Source of the DNA: Hygrocybe punicea
Taxonomy: Eukaryota; Basidiomycota; Agaricomycetes; Agaricales; Hygrophoraceae
Direction: 5' to 3'
Assembly (NCBI GenBank): GCA_963556145.1
Contig: OY744468.1
Coordinates: forward strand, 4,030,001 to 4,094,000
DNA: 64,000 nucleotides
The notes under the pieces: model-generated
The model's database searches: none
What the model was told of the DNA's origin: nothing
Seen by the model: the letters and a program-made list of their open reading frames with translations, nothing else
Part shown: one piece after another, positions 36,776 to 47,642 of the stretch
Layout of the letters: each line of letters opens with the position of its first letter
Numbering within the stretch: the stretch's first letter is position 1
Translations under genes and position numbers: made by a program

Positions 36776-38131
36776 ATGTCAGCCCGCTATGCCGCCCTCC
36801 CTAATCCTCGTTCTACCCCCGAAGCAGAACAAGAGTTAGCTGATGCTTTTGGGTCTGCTAATGAGGACGAGGATGGCGACGAAACAACCTCCCTCACTTG
36901 GCGTACTGGTTTGGCGCCCATGCGCCACAGTCTGACCTCAGTCCCTGGTGCTTACGACTTTGAGCGGGAATACGACTACGATTGTCCCCCGCCAGGCTCC
37001 CCGCCCCGGCCATCTGCATTTGCGCTTCCCAACGATATCGGTAATTCCAATGGCCGGGTACCCTCGTTACCTGTTCGTGCACCCGTCCCCCAACCTTCTC
37101 TTTTCCGCCGAGCTGTAGGGGCCATTTTGCCAACACATTACACCCGTGCTCCCGCGGAGTCGAGCCACGGAAGGATAAGAGGTGGTGGGCTTGAGAACGA
37201 CGGTGTATTCGCAAACGTCACTGCCAAGCCTCAAAAAACAAAGGCAATACGCACAGAAGGTGGGGAGGCTTACCTGGTGCCCGAAGAAGCTCAGAAGGAT
37301 GTGCCTCCGGTGAGGACCTAATATCTCATGGTCTTTGCTTTGACATGCCAACCACGTCGTCCATCTGTCATAGTCATACGCAGACGCCCAATTAGACTCT
37401 GTACCTCCGTACTGGGAAACAACCGTTCACGCACCCTCCGGACTTGCTTTTGGCTCTGATATGATCGTTGACGATCTTCCGTCAGGTTCAATTTGGGTCT
37501 TCGTCCTTAATCTCTTGACATCGTTCTTTTTCCAATTCGTGGGTTTCCTTCTCACATATCTTCTTCACACATCGCACGCTGCAAAATATGGGTCTCGTGC
37601 AGGCTTTGGCCTCACCTTGATTCAATTCGGATTTTACGCACGAGCGTCACACAATCCTGGGGGTCCGGATGCAGTGGCTGACACCGCTGGTCGGCCGACG
37701 GCAACCACGCAACCTCCAACCTCTTCCCAATCTATTCCGACTACTGTCGGCGGCATAACTTCGAGGGAATGGATAGCATTCTTTTTCATGACATTAGGTG
37801 CTTGCTGCTACGCGGTTCCCCTTCTTTTCTGTCTAACCTGGTCTAAATTCTAGGCTGGTTTGTTCTACTCTCTTCCGCGGCAGGCTTTTGGCGCGTCAAG
37901 CGCTGGGAAGCATCTATTCGAGCCTCATCAAACCCTGCGCCGATAACAGCCGAGGACATTGAGCGCGACATCGCAGTCAGACGCAACATAGAGAATGTCT
38001 TTGGGATAAGAATAGAAAGCGAAAGAGATGCAGGGGCCCCAACGTTACGGAGCAACGCAGATTCCATTGTGATCCCCGCCCAAGAAACGTCAGAGGCCGC
38101 AAGGAGCTGGTCAGCAGCCCGTTTTGTATGA
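36776..38131 (+). CDS. BSD2: Bsd2/NDFIP-like adaptor for Rsp5 ubiquitin ligase
   Basis: Exons 36776-37309, 37374-37797 and 37854-38131 join to 1236 bases (411 residues). A long Pro-rich N-terminal part (RSTPEAEQELADAF, then PPPGSPPRPSAFALP) leads to PPSY, created across the first intron, and PPYW (near residue 190). These are PY motifs that bind the WW domains of Rsp5/Nedd4. Three hydrophobic segments follow: IWVFVLNLLTSFFFQFVGF, a middle one around GLTLIQFGFY, and FVLLSSAAGFWRV. The tail carries basic and acidic helices. Bsd2 is an ER/Golgi membrane protein that delivers metal transporters to Rsp5 for vacuolar degradation. The PY motifs, three membrane helices and length all agree. Confidence 0.85.
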
Positions 38132-38403
38132 CCTTATTACTTGTTCTTGGTGCGTTTCCCCACGATCATCTACAGGAAATTGTTAACCTCTTGTTGTGCT
38201 TATTAACAAATACCGTAGGCCCTGTTGTCATATTATTTATTCCACGCCAATTGTTACCGTCTTCTGTATTTACATAATATCGGTGGCCTGCATCTCCAAA
38301 ATTCCCAACGTTCTTTAATATTTGGGTTCGATGCACATCGCTTTACAATGGTTAAATGGAAAACCCTTTGACAACCCTAGATCATCAACGTTTCGTGCTC
38401 ACT

Positions 38404-40371
38404 TCAACTCAAAAGACCCTTGACATATCTCAGAAGCTCCTTGCCCTGATTGATGACGGGGAATGTTCAGAACTGCAAAGGACAGACTCTTTAACAATAG
38501 ACTCACTCCTCGAGTTTTGACACCCGCCACCATGGCTACTACACCATCTGCCTGATCCGAAGACTCTACTCCGGGACGCATTTCAATCCCTACACTCCCC
38601 GGCATCTCTGCACCATTCTTCAAGTCTATTTGGTGTCTCTGACCCATCCCATACCGAAGCACCACCGCCAGCACCGCGCGCCATCCTTCTAGCGCTGCAC
38701 CATTCTGCCCAATCATCGAGGCAGCACTAGTGGAGCGACTATGTCCACTGGAAGTTGTGATAGATTTCGCAGGTACTGGCAAGGATGGAACGACGGTGGA
38801 CCGTACAACGTAGGGACAGTAGGAACGGTGTTCCTTCAAAAGGTCGAACTGTCGCCGCGGCGAGAGTTGGGGTGGTCGTGAACTACTAGACCCAGGGACG
38901 CTGCTTTGATTCAGACCTGTCGTTTCCACAAGGCCAGATAATTGTGGCTGTGAGGAAGTAAAAGCCCAAAGGCCAACACGCCGTCGACATAGTGCACAAT
39001 GTAAAAGTGAGGTATCTCGCTTCGGGGTGACGGTGCGGGTCAATAGTCGAGGATGGCCCGGGGTCGGCGTGCTAGCTCTGCTGCTCGAGACCGAAGTTGC
39101 ACGCGAAAAAGAGGTCGGCCGAGGATGTTCGGGCACCGGGAGGGTAACCAACCAACCAAAAAGGGATGTCAGAGCGGCTGTTTCAGAAGGTTCGGTTGGA
39201 GTTGGTGAAGGCCCCGCGTCAAGAGGGGGTCTTTCAGTTTCGGGATCTCCCAAACTCGAAGGCGTAGGAGGCAAGGAAGCGAGTATTTTGCGGAAAGCTT
39301 GGGTTTGTGTGGTCGTCTGGCATGAGACTTGTGAAAAATTGTTTAGGTGGATGGCGATGAATAAACACACAAGTGGATGTTTGACTTCTACATCTTTCAA
39401 GACAAATTCGAGCGCCATTGCGTTGTCTTTAATCTGTCTTGCGGTGGTTGATGAAGACCGAAGTGGAATACGATATATTGAAGCTGAATGGGTCTGAGCG
39501 ACAGGTCAGACAAAATGCAATGCACACACCATCGCATTGTCTCGTTTTCCACGGGCACCCATCCTTGTGCATTTCAACCAGTGACGCTTGTTGCTTCTCG
39601 ATCAAGGTGTTTGCTGTTGTTAAGATTTAGTTCCCAAGGTTCTACGCCCAACCCTACCTTCTTACCAGCATCTCGATTCATCCCTTCCCTCCCTGCGACA
39701 ACCCATGATACATTACAAATCCCACACACCAATCTGTCTTTCCCATCATTGGTCCACCCACATTTAGATGCTGCGACTGCGTCAATGGCTGGAGGTTTAT
39801 TGGCGTAAGTAGCGAGTCTGAACGTGGCAAGACGCGAAATAAACGATGTGATGGACGACGGGCGATACTCCAAGAGTGATTCTTTGGAATTTGGTGGAGC
39901 GGGAGCCGAGAATGTGAATGGGATGGCTTTCCGAGTGTGCGAAGCTGCACGAGCGAGGATGGCAGTAAGATGAGGTGTACTTTTCGTTGCGTCGTTGTTT
40001 GTAGGGATGTTTTTTCTAGGCGAGGTTAGAAACAGATCGCTTCAGGCTGCACAAGAGGAAATGTGACTAACAACTTGGAGTCCCTCGTTTTAATACCGTA
40101 CTTGGCAAGGGTAGAATATAGTGAACGTGTAATATGGGCCTTCTTGGTGGGACGCTCCGCTATCTCCCCAGAGCCGACAGCATCATCCAGACTTTGGAAG
40201 GCATCCTCAAGCTTGCGCTTCCAGGGAAAGTCAGCCGGGAATTGTCAGCAAGGATGTAATGAGACAAACTTTGGTGGCCCTTGTTGAGGGGCTGAGCACA
40301 GTGGGGACATTGGAGTGCAGATCTTCAGTGGAGGAAGTTAGCGTGTTTTGCGAGGACTCGGAAGGGTTCAT
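38404..40371 (-). CDS. C3HC zinc-finger protein (NIPA/Rsm1-like)
   Basis: The start at 40371 (MNPSESSQNTLTSSTEDLHS) is followed by an intron, then RKLEDAFQSLDDAVGSGEIA. After TLAKYGIKTRDS another intron leads to the C3HC zinc finger: SFISRLATFRLATYANKPP, CGWTN...VCGICNVSW, then after an intron EMHKDGCPWKTRQCD, giving the Cys/His ligands. A second Cys-containing part (LLHCALCRRRVGLWAF, then LLKEHRSYCPYV) matches the Rsm1-like C-terminal domain. The gene ends GKELLRYVKGLLS at 38404 if the intron from GTGAGT near 38511 is removed. Animal NIPA is an SCF-type F-box adaptor for cyclin B1 and a nuclear-pore component; fission yeast Rsm1 acts in mRNA export. The fungal role is probably nuclear, by analogy only. 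Confidence 0.8.
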
Positions 40372-40457
40372 GACAGAAAACCGTGGGAAACGCAACTGCT
40401 CTTGACCTGATTTGATAAACGAACCCGAACCTCCATGTCCATGTACAACAATAATTA

Positions 40458-43454
40458 CTAGGTAAATATCTTGTCTAGATTCTTTGGCTTCCCGTTCTGC
40501 GCCGCCTTCAAATAGCCCACGACAACCTTAGCAGCACGTATATCTCCTCGCAAGTAAAATGCCTTGATGAACATCTTGTACATCGGTCGGATGTGCCTCT
40601 CGAACGACAGGTCTTCACGGAAATGGGGAAGTTGGATATCGGGAGGACGTGATACGTCCGTCCCAAATGGCACCTCACCACCGAATAATGGATTAGCAGG
40701 TGAATACCCAATCCTTACCATCTGGTCGAATATCGCCCGCAATCGATGACAATCGATGGCATTGTCCCAACGCAAGATCGCCTTTAACATGATGTTGGCT
40801 GTTATCCGATCTGGGACGAAGTCCTGCGTCTTCACGAGGAAATCCAATGTAGCGAGCACTTTACGCATCTGCCGCCCATTCTGCATCGAGGGTCGGAGCA
40901 GCGTTCCATGTAAAATAATATTCCCCAGCGATGTTTGCGTGTTGGTATCAAATCCACCTCGTGTGCGTTCAAAAAGCCGTTTCGCGGCAAGTGGCCGCTG
41001 AGCATGAACCAAAATTTGCAGTGCAAGCTGGACGCTGGGACCGTCCAAAGGGCGTCGAGTCAGTATCGGAACAGCTTTGAGCGTCAGGACGCGAGAAGGA
41101 GATCTCATTCGGAAGTCTAGAGCACGAACAGATGATTCGATTCTCGAACGGGCGCCTTCATCCCTGGAAGTCGTGCTGGCAACTCGGCGTGCAAGAGTGC
41201 TGGCACCTGCCTTTGCCAGACCTAACATGATTGTGGAACGCAAACTCCCCATCTGATCCGAGTGAGATGTAGCTAGAAGAACAAACAAGCGCACAGCAAG
41301 GATAAATTGCCTCCGTTTGATCAACTGGCGGATGAACAGCGAGTTGAAATTGGCAGTGAAATAGCTTGGCGATGAGCGGTAAATGCATTGGAATATTGTA
41401 ACAGCCTTCGATGGGTGGTTGGAGAACGCGATGAGAAGCAACACACGTTGAATACGATTCCGGAGGGCCAACGCAGGTGGAGAGGATTCGTAGGATCGTT
41501 GAATAGCATCGGCCAAGATAGTGGTGAGTTCCAAGTTCAGAAGGCCGATGCCGTTCTGCATCAACTCATGAAGAATAGTGCTTAACAATTCTTGAACTTG
41601 AGATTGTGAAAGTTGCGGATCTTGTAGGAAGGGAATTGCAACATCCAGTAGATTTTGGGACGCAAGCGAAATACCCAACGAAAGTATGGGTAAGCTCGAC
41701 AATCGAATACCTTCGTCAAGACGGCAAAACCTGAAGAGGTGATAGGCAACATCCACATAATGCCCACTGAGCCGGCATAGCAACATCATCGCAATTCCAG
41801 ATCTCCATTGTGGTTCGAGACCGGAAAACAACACGGCCCAATTCTTCTGGCCGCAAAGGGCTGACGCAGACATATATTCCACCATTAATTGCTTGACTTG
41901 AGATATTTCGTGGCCGTCGTCGAGGTTGTTGACCTGCCATAAATGATGAGACGAACAAAAGTGGTAACAGGCATCCTTCAATGGCACATCAATCACGATG
42001 CCAGACATCCGCAAGAAAGATGCAAGTATAATCCGAAGAATAAAGGGAGGTTGCGGCTGCCCCACAGCAGCAATAGACCAATTGCGCCAAAGGTCTCCAA
42101 TGATTCCCTTGACACCATCCATCGACTGGGCCTGTAGTTTAGGCAACGCGGTCCCCAATCCAAACACCCTCTCCAGCGTCGCAAGGGTGAAGACCACTTG
42201 CCAGACAGTACATCCTCTTTGTCCTGGTGAAGTTATAATTCCTGGTGTGCCGTCCCCCGCGTTTGGTGGTGCATTGAATAAAGCCATGAGAAACAAATGG
42301 CTCCATTGACCTTCAAGAGGGGTGTCCGAGGTAAAAACGGTGAGGGCTTGATTTATTGCCCAGCAATGAGTCGGATGCTGAGAAGAAACCAAAGTACGAC
42401 AGAAAAGAACGGCGGTGAGGATGGTGGCCAAATCGGCGATGGTGAGAGGAAAACTGCGACGGATTAGTTCAATTCCTGTTTCTCTGCCACCTTCACACGA
42501 TGACCGCCGTCGAGAATCCTCCAAAGCCGTCTGGTTGAACGTCACCAGACGACCGTGTAAGGTGAACAATAATTTGACCTTGATATTCGTCGGTAAGTCG
42601 ACCCCATGTTTGAGGACCATCTCCCATAACAACACGACTAAAAGAGGATGGCCATCACCATTCCAGCACAACAAGTCGCACAAATGGCCAGCCACTTCCG
42701 CTATACGCTCCGGACCGAGAGCAAGCAAGGATCGGAGGTACGGGATGAGGATCTCAGGATCTGCCATCCTTCGATGAAAATGTAGATAATGCACGTGTGC
42801 CCGTGTGAGCGCTTGTTCGCGAGATTGGGCTGACATGGGTTTCGGTAAGACAGGCAAACTCAAATGAATGAACATCTTACACTTTAGCCCAGAACTGCTG
42901 TGAGCCATGGCGAGTTCCGCGCACATGGCCCAGTATCGGTCAGACTGAGTGAGGCGGTTGCTCAGCCTTTCCTGGTCTCGAACAGCCATCAAGACAAAGG
43001 GCCAATGACTTCTTGTAGCCTGGTCCTCCATATGTGTTACGAAGTCATTTGTAAAGACACATTGGTATCGGGGCTTGGGAAGGGACAAGGTACCCAAAAG
43101 GCTGATCAATGTGCCGATCCGACCAGAACCAAGCTGTGCGAGCTGTCCCCGCGACTTGACCGTTGTGTAAAGCGATTTGAGCGTGTTGGCAGTGTGCTTC
43201 CGAGGAGTGGGCGAGTGCATGTTGCGATGGGATAGGAATGTATAGAGAACCGTAAGAGCATCGGGTCTGTGAGGCCGTGCGGAATGTTGACCAGGGTTGC
43301 CAAGGTCTCCATATGTTGGCAGAGACGCCTTAGGAAGCGCTGCAACAGACCCTGTAGGTGGTGGCTCTTGACCGTATACCTCTGGGGCAATGTTAAGGTT
43401 GACATGTGTCGTCGCGCGACCTGATTGACTTTTGCCGTGGGGAATGATCCCCAT
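40458..43454 (-). CDS. Intronless PPR-like helical-repeat protein
   Basis: This is a single uninterrupted frame of 998 residues, striking in a neighbourhood where every other gene has several introns. The sequence is built of helical pairs. Near the C-terminus DRITANIMLKAILRWDNAID, RLRAIFDQMVRIGYSPANP and AFYLRGDIRAAKVVVGYLKA read like pentatricopeptide (PPR) units. Earlier segments such as AVRLFVLLATSHSDQMGS and AKRLFERTRGGFDTNTQ are compatible. Fungal PPR proteins usually act in mitochondrial RNA maturation or translation. No clear targeting peptide is seen at the chosen ATG; a 5' exon in 43455-43620 (for example MNVTMVSVDRSDTGRAG) could supply one, but I could not make its phase agree. The function is inferred. 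Confidence 0.72.
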   Translation of the reverse strand: MGIIPHGKSQSGRATTHVNLNIAPEVYGQEPPPTGSVAALPKASLPTYGDLGNPGQHSARPHRPDALTVLYTFLSHRNMHSPTPRKHTANTLKSLYTTVKSRGQLAQLGSGRIGTLISLLGTLSLPKPRYQCVFTNDFVTHMEDQATRSHWPFVLMAVRDQERLSNRLTQSDRYWAMCAELAMAHSSSGLKCKMFIHLSLPVLPKPMSAQSREQALTRAHVHYLHFHRRMADPEILIPYLRSLLALGPERIAEVAGHLCDLLCWNGDGHPLLVVLLWEMVLKHGVDLPTNIKVKLLFTLHGRLVTFNQTALEDSRRRSSCEGGRETGIELIRRSFPLTIADLATILTAVLFCRTLVSSQHPTHCWAINQALTVFTSDTPLEGQWSHLFLMALFNAPPNAGDGTPGIITSPGQRGCTVWQVVFTLATLERVFGLGTALPKLQAQSMDGVKGIIGDLWRNWSIAAVGQPQPPFILRIILASFLRMSGIVIDVPLKDACYHFCSSHHLWQVNNLDDGHEISQVKQLMVEYMSASALCGQKNWAVLFSGLEPQWRSGIAMMLLCRLSGHYVDVAYHLFRFCRLDEGIRLSSLPILSLGISLASQNLLDVAIPFLQDPQLSQSQVQELLSTILHELMQNGIGLLNLELTTILADAIQRSYESSPPALALRNRIQRVLLLIAFSNHPSKAVTIFQCIYRSSPSYFTANFNSLFIRQLIKRRQFILAVRLFVLLATSHSDQMGSLRSTIMLGLAKAGASTLARRVASTTSRDEGARSRIESSVRALDFRMRSPSRVLTLKAVPILTRRPLDGPSVQLALQILVHAQRPLAAKRLFERTRGGFDTNTQTSLGNIILHGTLLRPSMQNGRQMRKVLATLDFLVKTQDFVPDRITANIMLKAILRWDNAIDCHRLRAIFDQMVRIGYSPANPLFGGEVPFGTDVSRPPDIQLPHFREDLSFERHIRPMYKMFIKAFYLRGDIRAAKVVVGYLKAAQNGKPKNLDKIFT

Positions 43455-43940
43455 GCCATGACCACTGACGGGTCTGCTCCGGAGAGCACTGGAATGCGAT
43501 GTGGAATCGTGAATGTCGGAAGAGTGACTATTGCACCCACCAAATGTCTTGGATGACGCTAACCTGCCCGCCCAGTGTCCGAACGGTCGACAGACACCAT
43601 CGTAACATTCATTGCATGGACTCGGACTTGTGCAGCTGGGAATTTATTCCGGCAACGACCGCAAAACTGTATATTTCAGTTTCCACGCCCTGTCCACTGA
43701 AATTTGGCACACCAAACACGCACACCAGAAAACACGATACAACGAGTCGCCTTGAAAAATCCATTGACACTACCAGGTACTTGGCATTCAGCCCATTCAC
43801 CGTGTATATCCTTATTCCTTTTGAAACAGAGGTCAATCGGGAGGCACTAGTTACCCACCGCACAGAGTGAGTCACCGTTGAACATTCGTTCGAGTCATCA
43901 GCAACGCTGAGAGCACCCAGTTTAAGTCGAACATTCAATC
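43455..43940. promoter_or_regulatory. Divergent upstream region of PPR-like and P0 genes
   Basis: This stretch has no confident gene. It may contain an unplaced first exon of the PPR-like gene, and it includes the P0 promoter. The P0 ATG at 43941 is preceded by the context TCAATC. I see no tRNA or repeat. Confidence 0.35.
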
Positions 43941-45155
43941 ATGGGTGCCACTCGCACTGAGAAGGAGGTCTATTTCGGAAAGCTCAAGGAACTCCTCAGC
44001 AAGTACTGTGTGTAACTTGGGCATTCCTTTGCTCCATTCTGGCAGCTCAAATGCAACTCTCAGCGACCATCTTCATTGTTAATGTTGACAATGTGGGATC
44101 GAACCAGATGCATCAGATCCGGGTTGCCCTCCGGGGTAAAGGTGTCGTCCTCATGGGCAAGAACACGATGGTTCGACGGGCCCTCCGTTCCGTGCTGGCC
44201 GAGAACCCGCAATTCGAAAGACTTCTCCCGCACGTGAAGGGCAACATTGGGTTCGTTTTCACGGCGGACGACCTCAAGGAGATACGCGGTATTATTGTGG
44301 CGAACAAGGTCGCTGCACCTGCGCGTGCTGGTGCGTTTGCACCGAAGGACGTGACCGTCCCAGCCGGCAACACGGGTATGGAGCCCGGAAAAACGTCGTT
44401 CTTCCAGGCGCTCGGTGTGCCCACCAAAATCGCGCGCGGCACGATCGAAATTGTGTCAGACGTGAAGGTCGTGGTTGCTGGGACACGAGTTGGGCAGTCG
44501 GAGGCCACGCTTCTGAATCTGCTGAACATTTCGCCGTTTACGTATGGGATGACGGTAGTGCAGATCTTCGACCAGGGGAATGCGTTCTCGCCTGAAGTTC
44601 TGGACATTGGTGAGAAGGATCTGATCGACCGATTCATGTCTGGGATCAAAACGGTTGCTGCTATTTCGTTGGCGCTGCATTACCCGACGATGGCGTCTGT
44701 TACACACTCTCTGGTCAACACGTACAAAAAGCTGATTGCCATTGCGCTGGCTACGGAATACACGTTTGAGGGGGCTGAGAAGGTGGGTGGGATGGAAATT
44801 TTTTTGTTGGGCCGCAAGAGACGATGACACATTACACACTGAAAATGCTGAACGTCTGAAGGACGTGATGCTGTATTTTAATCAGACGCTGATGTACCCG
44901 CGCGTTGTCGCCGTGTCTGACCTGTGGTGCTGATGATTGTGGATTATCTTGCAGGCGAAGGAGTACCTCGCCAACCCCGATGCATTTGTTGTTGCGGCAC
45001 CTGCTGCAGTTGAAGAGGCGCCTGCGACGGAGAAGGAGCCGGAGAAGGAGGAGGAGGAAGAGTCTGACGGAGACGTTGTGAGTGTCTAGAACGGTTCCAG
45101 CTGTGATATTGCTGATGACTTTTCTGTGCAGGACTTTGGTGGGCTGTTTGACTAG
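43941..45155 (+). CDS. RPP0: Ribosomal stalk protein P0 (uL10)
   Basis: Exons 43941-44007, 44046-44782, 44955-45077 and 45132-45155 join to 951 bases (316 residues), the usual P0 length. The start [20 protein letters not shown], the body [16 protein letters not shown] and [11 protein letters not shown] (28S rRNA binding) and [17 protein letters not shown] are typical. The acidic stalk tail [19 protein letters not shown] carries the shared P-protein end that contacts translation factors. The last exon codes only DFGGLFD and the stop. The intron at 44783-44954 is 172 bases, about three times the local norm. Codon choice is more GC-rich at third positions than in the neighbours, as expected for a highly expressed gene. 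Confidence 0.96.
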
Positions 45156-45328
45156 TATACGTAGATCACGTGACTGAGATCGATGACGACATTGAAATGT
45201 TAACCTTTTTGTTACAAAATCAACTGCTTTGAACCTGTACGCTCGTTTCCTGATCCGATAACGTTCCTGATCCGGCTTACCTTTTGCCCAACGTTAACCT
45301 TTCGTGCAAGGAGGGACAAAAGGCTAAC

Positions 45329-46528
45329 ATGACAATGTCCGTCCCATCCCCCACAGAGCCCTCCAGCCTCGCTGCGAGCATGCATGGCCGCCAGTTCATC
45401 GTCGTCTCCAATCGTCTTCCCATCACAATAACCAAGGACAGCACTGGCGAATACCACTTCAAAATGTCCTCAGGTGGCCTCGTCTCTGCCCTCTCCGGTT
45501 TCAAGAAGTCGCTCAACTTCACCTGGATCGGCTGGCCAGGGTTCTTCATCCCCTTGAAGGACAGACCGCTGGTCGACAAGCGTCTCATGGACGAATACTC
45601 CTGCCAGGCGGTGTACCTCGACGACGACGTCGCCGACCGCCACTACAACGGCTTCTCCAACTCCATCCTCTGGCCGCTATTCCACTACCACCCTGGCGAG
45701 ATGAATTTCGACGAGGAGAACTGGCTGGCGTACCGCCAGGCCAACATGCGCTTTGCAGAGGTCGTGCGCCAGCAGGTGAAGCCGGGTGCGATGGTCTGGG
45801 TGCAGGACTACCATCTCATGCTCCTCCCGATGCTCCTACGTCGCCTCATTGGCGTGAAGCACGTCGTATCCCACCAGCCCACGTTCACGGAACTCTCCAA
45901 CATCACGGACGGGATCATAGATTCAGTCCCGTCTGCGACAGAGAGCGTATCCGATGTCAAGATTGGCTTTTTCCTGCACACTCCTTTTCCCAGCAGCGAA
46001 ATATACAGGTGTGACTTTATTTTATTTGTTTATTTGCTTATTATCGACGTGTCTCGTAAGGATTTTACCAGTGCGCCGTGAGATCCTCCTTGGTATCCTC
46101 CATTGCGATCTTATTGGGTTCCACACTTACGACTACGCGCGTCATTTTCTTTCCTCTTGCACACGTATTCTCGGGCTGCCGACTATGCCGAATGGTGTCG
46201 AGTTTGAAGGTCGGCTGGCCCATGTTGGGACATTTCCGATCGGTATCGAGCCAGGGTCATTCATCGAGGTGAAAATATTCTCTCTTTTCCACTATCACGT
46301 GAATGTCATGCTCAGGATGGGTCGAAGAATTTGAAAAAGGCGTCAGTGCAGGAGCGCATTGCGAGCTTGGAGAAACGTTTCGGTGGGGTAAAGGTCATTG
46401 TGGGAGTGGACAGGCTGGACTACATCAAGGGTGTCCCGCAGAAGCTGCACGCGTTGGAGTTGTTCCTTTCTCAACATCCAGAATGGATAGGCAAGGCATG
46501 TTGCGATTCTCGCATGTGATTTTGTAGC

Positions 46529-46559
<31 letters not shown>

Positions 46560-47223
46560 AGGTGGTACTGGTGCAACTTGCTGTGCCGTCACGGCAGGAC
46601 GTGGAAGAGTACCAGAATCTACGGTCTACGGTAAATGAGCTTGTGGGGCGAATCAACGGCCGATTCGGGACCGTTGAATTCATGCCGATTCATTTCATGC
46701 ACAAGAGTCTGGCGTTTGACGAGCTGTGCGCGCTGTATGCTGTGAGCGACGTGTGTCTCGTTTCGAGCACACGAGATGGCATGAATCTGGTGAGATGATC
46801 ACATGCCATGGGGCTGTTGTGACTAATGGATTTGACGACAAATAGGTGTCATACGAGTACGTGGCGTGCCAACAAGCGCGGCAGGGTGTGATGATCCTAT
46901 CCGAGTTCGCGGGTGCTGCGCAAAGCTTGAACGGGTCGATCGTGATCAACCCGTGGGACTCACAGCAAGTTGCGGATGCAATCCATGAGGCGGTGACGAT
47001 GGAACCGAGCACTCGGGCGGAGAACCATCGAAAGCTGTTCAAGTATGTGAACAAGTACAGCGCCGCGTATTGGGGGAGCAACTTTATCAAGGAGATGGGG
47101 CGGTTAAAAGTTGGAGATGTGTCGAAGGAGGGGCAGGCGGAGTTGGAGGCGAAGAATGGAGGAGGAAGTGTTATCGTGAACGGGATGGTGCCAGCTACGC
47201 CAATGACGAATGCCCCGGCATAG
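45329..47223 (+). CDS. TPS1: Trehalose-6-phosphate synthase (GT20)
   Basis: Exons 45329-46008, 46061-46268, 46316-46495, 46562-46789 and 46846-47223 join to 1674 bases (557 residues). It catalyses transfer of glucose from UDP-glucose to glucose-6-phosphate in trehalose synthesis. GT20 motifs are all present: VVSNRLPIT, SSGGLVSALSG, WIGWPGFFIP, FHYHPGE, WVQDYHLMLLP, FFLHTPFPSSEIYR, GVDRLDYIKGVPQK, STRDGMNLVSYEYVACQ and NPWDSQQVADAI. The catalytic Asp lies in the WVQDYH block. The intron at 46496-46561 begins GCATGT, a GC-AG intron, and contains a (TGA)n run. There is no C-terminal phosphatase domain, so this is the Tps1 rather than the Tps2 subunit. TPS1 is normally induced by stress. Confidence 0.96.
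46529..46560. repeat. (TGA)n microsatellite in a TPS1 intron
   Basis: About ten consecutive TGA/GAT triplets run up to the acceptor TAG of the GC-AG intron. Length changes here would alter the branch-point to acceptor spacing. Confidence 0.85.
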
Positions 47224-47642
47224 AGATTTTACTATTCTATTCTTTAGACGATGATATGCCTTTGTATAGCAATGCAATGCCCTTACTAGTAAGCATGGTT
47301 TGAAGCGGAGTAATCCAAGGCTGTTCTCGGAATGTCAGCGGAAACGATAAGACATGTGACCAAGGAAGTGGAGAAAGTATTTGTCCAAGATTCGAGGGTT
47401 ATCGTAAATCCAACGTCACCAACGCCAAGCGAAGCAGGGCGAGGGCGAGGGTGCCCGGGTCCCAGAGAAAGCGGCATCTGCGACCTTGCGCTTGGCGCCA
47501 ACCACTCAGCAAAGCTTTGTATTAGACGCCAATTGCAAGTGTGCCAAGCACGGATATTCAAATAGCCAGAATAGGCAAGCACTGCCCCGCCATCCACAAA
47601 ACCGAACATGTTCTGACCACGCGTTCCCTCCTTTTTCCAGAG
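47224..47642. promoter_or_regulatory. Upstream region of the Ca2+-ATPase gene
   Basis: This holds the 3' flank of TPS1 followed by the ATPase promoter and leader. A short plus-strand frame exists but has no family resemblance. The ATPase ATG at 47643 lies in the context CAGAG ATG TC. No other feature is seen. Confidence 0.35.

Noticed and set aside
44800..44940. Box C/D snoRNA in the P0 intron
   Set aside because: UGAUGA-like and CUGA boxes are present, but no complementary terminal stem and no guide match could be shown, so it is not listed as a feature.
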